45,731 nucleotides of DNA from Kiritimatiellota bacterium (GTDB taxonomy: Bacteria; Verrucomicrobiota; Lentisphaeria; Oligosphaerales; JAADHN01): positions 15,770-61,500 of the forward strand of contig JAADHN010000094.1 of the NCBI GenBank assembly GCA_013151865.1. The letters run 5' to 3'. This document shows positions 45,309 through 45,731 of the stretch, one piece after another; position 1 is the first letter of the stretch; each line of letters opens with the position of its first letter. Under the pieces are notes generated by a model. It was not told the origin of the DNA. It worked only from the letters and a program-made list of their open reading frames with translations, and did no database searches. The position numbers and the translations under genes were made by a program.

Positions 45309-45731
45309 TCACACGGCGAGATTCGGGCATACGCCGGCGGCCCGAGGCGCAAGCTTGAACGTCCCATGTCCTAAAGTACCCCCGAACCCCGCCGCTGCCA
45401 GGGCCGGAGACGGAGCCGGTGCGATTCGGCGGGAGACGCGTCGTCCCTGGGAGAGCCGAGCGCCTGCTCGGCATCGCATTGCGTTGTGCGTCCATTGCTG
45501 TTGTGCCGGACCGGGGAACATGCGGAGTCCGCCCGGAAGTGCCGCTTCGAGCGCGTCGTTGAAGTGGAACTGAAGCAGGGTGTCTGGGTCGGACGCTGCC
45601 GAACGGGCCGGAACGAACGTCTTGCCCCGGTAGCGTCGGATGCGACTGACGCGCAGTTCGTCGATGTCGGCATCGGCAGGGCGAAATCCGGTCGTCATGC
45701 TCCCGATCTGAACGGGGAGAGGTTCGGGACG
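45309..45731 (-). CDS. LamG/concanavalin-like protein, C-terminal fragment
   Basis: 141 codons end at a TGA at 45309 and run open to the right edge, so most of the gene is outside. The visible part begins within the sandwich and has IDELRVSRIRRYRG and TLLQFHFNDALEA, the typical end of a LamG-like jellyroll, followed by a less structured tail. An internal ATG at 45698 would cut the domain, so the start is outside. The full protein may be a large secreted or surface protein. It probably shares a transcript with the ASST-like gene. Confidence 0.7.
   Translation of the reverse strand, partial: RPEPLPVQIGSMTTGFRPADADIDELRVSRIRRYRGKTFVPARSAASDPDTLLQFHFNDALEAALPGGLRMFPGPAQQQWTHNAMRCRAGARLSQGRRVSRRIAPAPSPALAAAGFGGTLGHGTFKLAPRAAGVCPNLAV

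Noticed and set aside
1-45731. CRISPR arrays, insertion sequences, integrases, phage genes
   Set aside because: No regularly spaced direct repeats, transposase or integrase motifs were seen on either strand.

Overview
This is a G+C-rich stretch of Gram-negative chromosome. It has genes for outer-membrane lipopolysaccharide (LptD, MsbA-type ABC exporter, LpxL-type acyltransferase), several very large secreted glycoside-hydrolase-like proteins, a DUF6259-type protein, and a protein of the exosortase-associated TIGR04073 type. That mix is typical of the PVC superphylum, and I favour Kiritimatiellota, Lentisphaerota, Verrucomicrobiota or a relative. There is no rRNA to settle it, so the assignment is inference.

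Layout. (1) 1-7664, minus strand: an envelope block transcribed right to left, with a CDP-alcohol phosphatidyltransferase, LptD, a DegT/StrS sugar aminotransferase, an MsbA-like ABC exporter and an MFS transporter cut by the left edge. The last two overlap by four bases. (2) 8095-11845, plus strand: proA with its own promoter, tRNA-Ala(GGC) with a clear promoter, and a propeller/alpha-barrel protein. (3) 11955-26620, minus strand: five genes in close order that encode mostly very large exported proteins. From the 5' end they are a GH42-like protein, a translationally coupled 310-residue exported protein, a DUF6259-type protein with two C-terminal beta-sandwiches, a CBM-rich TIM-barrel protein, and a 995-residue anchored helical protein. 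(4) 26794-29640, minus: polyphosphate kinase 2 and an exported zinc phospholipase C-like protein. (5) 30024-33296: a Mut7-C RNase-type protein (plus), then hisH, hisF and a UlaG-like metallo-hydrolase (minus). (6) 33794-36815, plus: tsaD, a small membrane protein, a YbjQ/UPF0145 protein and the TIGR04073-type protein, closed by a bidirectional terminator. (7) 37060-42668, minus: an exported pectate-lyase-like beta-helix protein and a SWIM-SNF2 helicase. (8) 42964-45731: an LpxL-like acyltransferase (plus), an arylsulfotransferase-like propeller protein and the C-terminal end of a LamG-type protein cut by the right edge (minus).

How it fits together: blocks 1 and 8 serve lipid A/LPS and phospholipid synthesis and export. 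Block 3, plus the beta-helix protein, looks like an outward-facing polysaccharide degradation or remodelling set that carries no SusCD pair or other uptake genes here. The rest is housekeeping (proline, histidine, t6A tRNA modification, polyphosphate). The most unusual observations are an exact 13-bp inverted-repeat word occurring five times inside the secreted-enzyme genes in different reading frames and orientations, a probable frameshift that separates a signal peptide from the CBM-rich protein, and a beta-sandwich module shared by otherwise unrelated exported proteins. I saw no CRISPR array, insertion sequence, integrase or phage gene.
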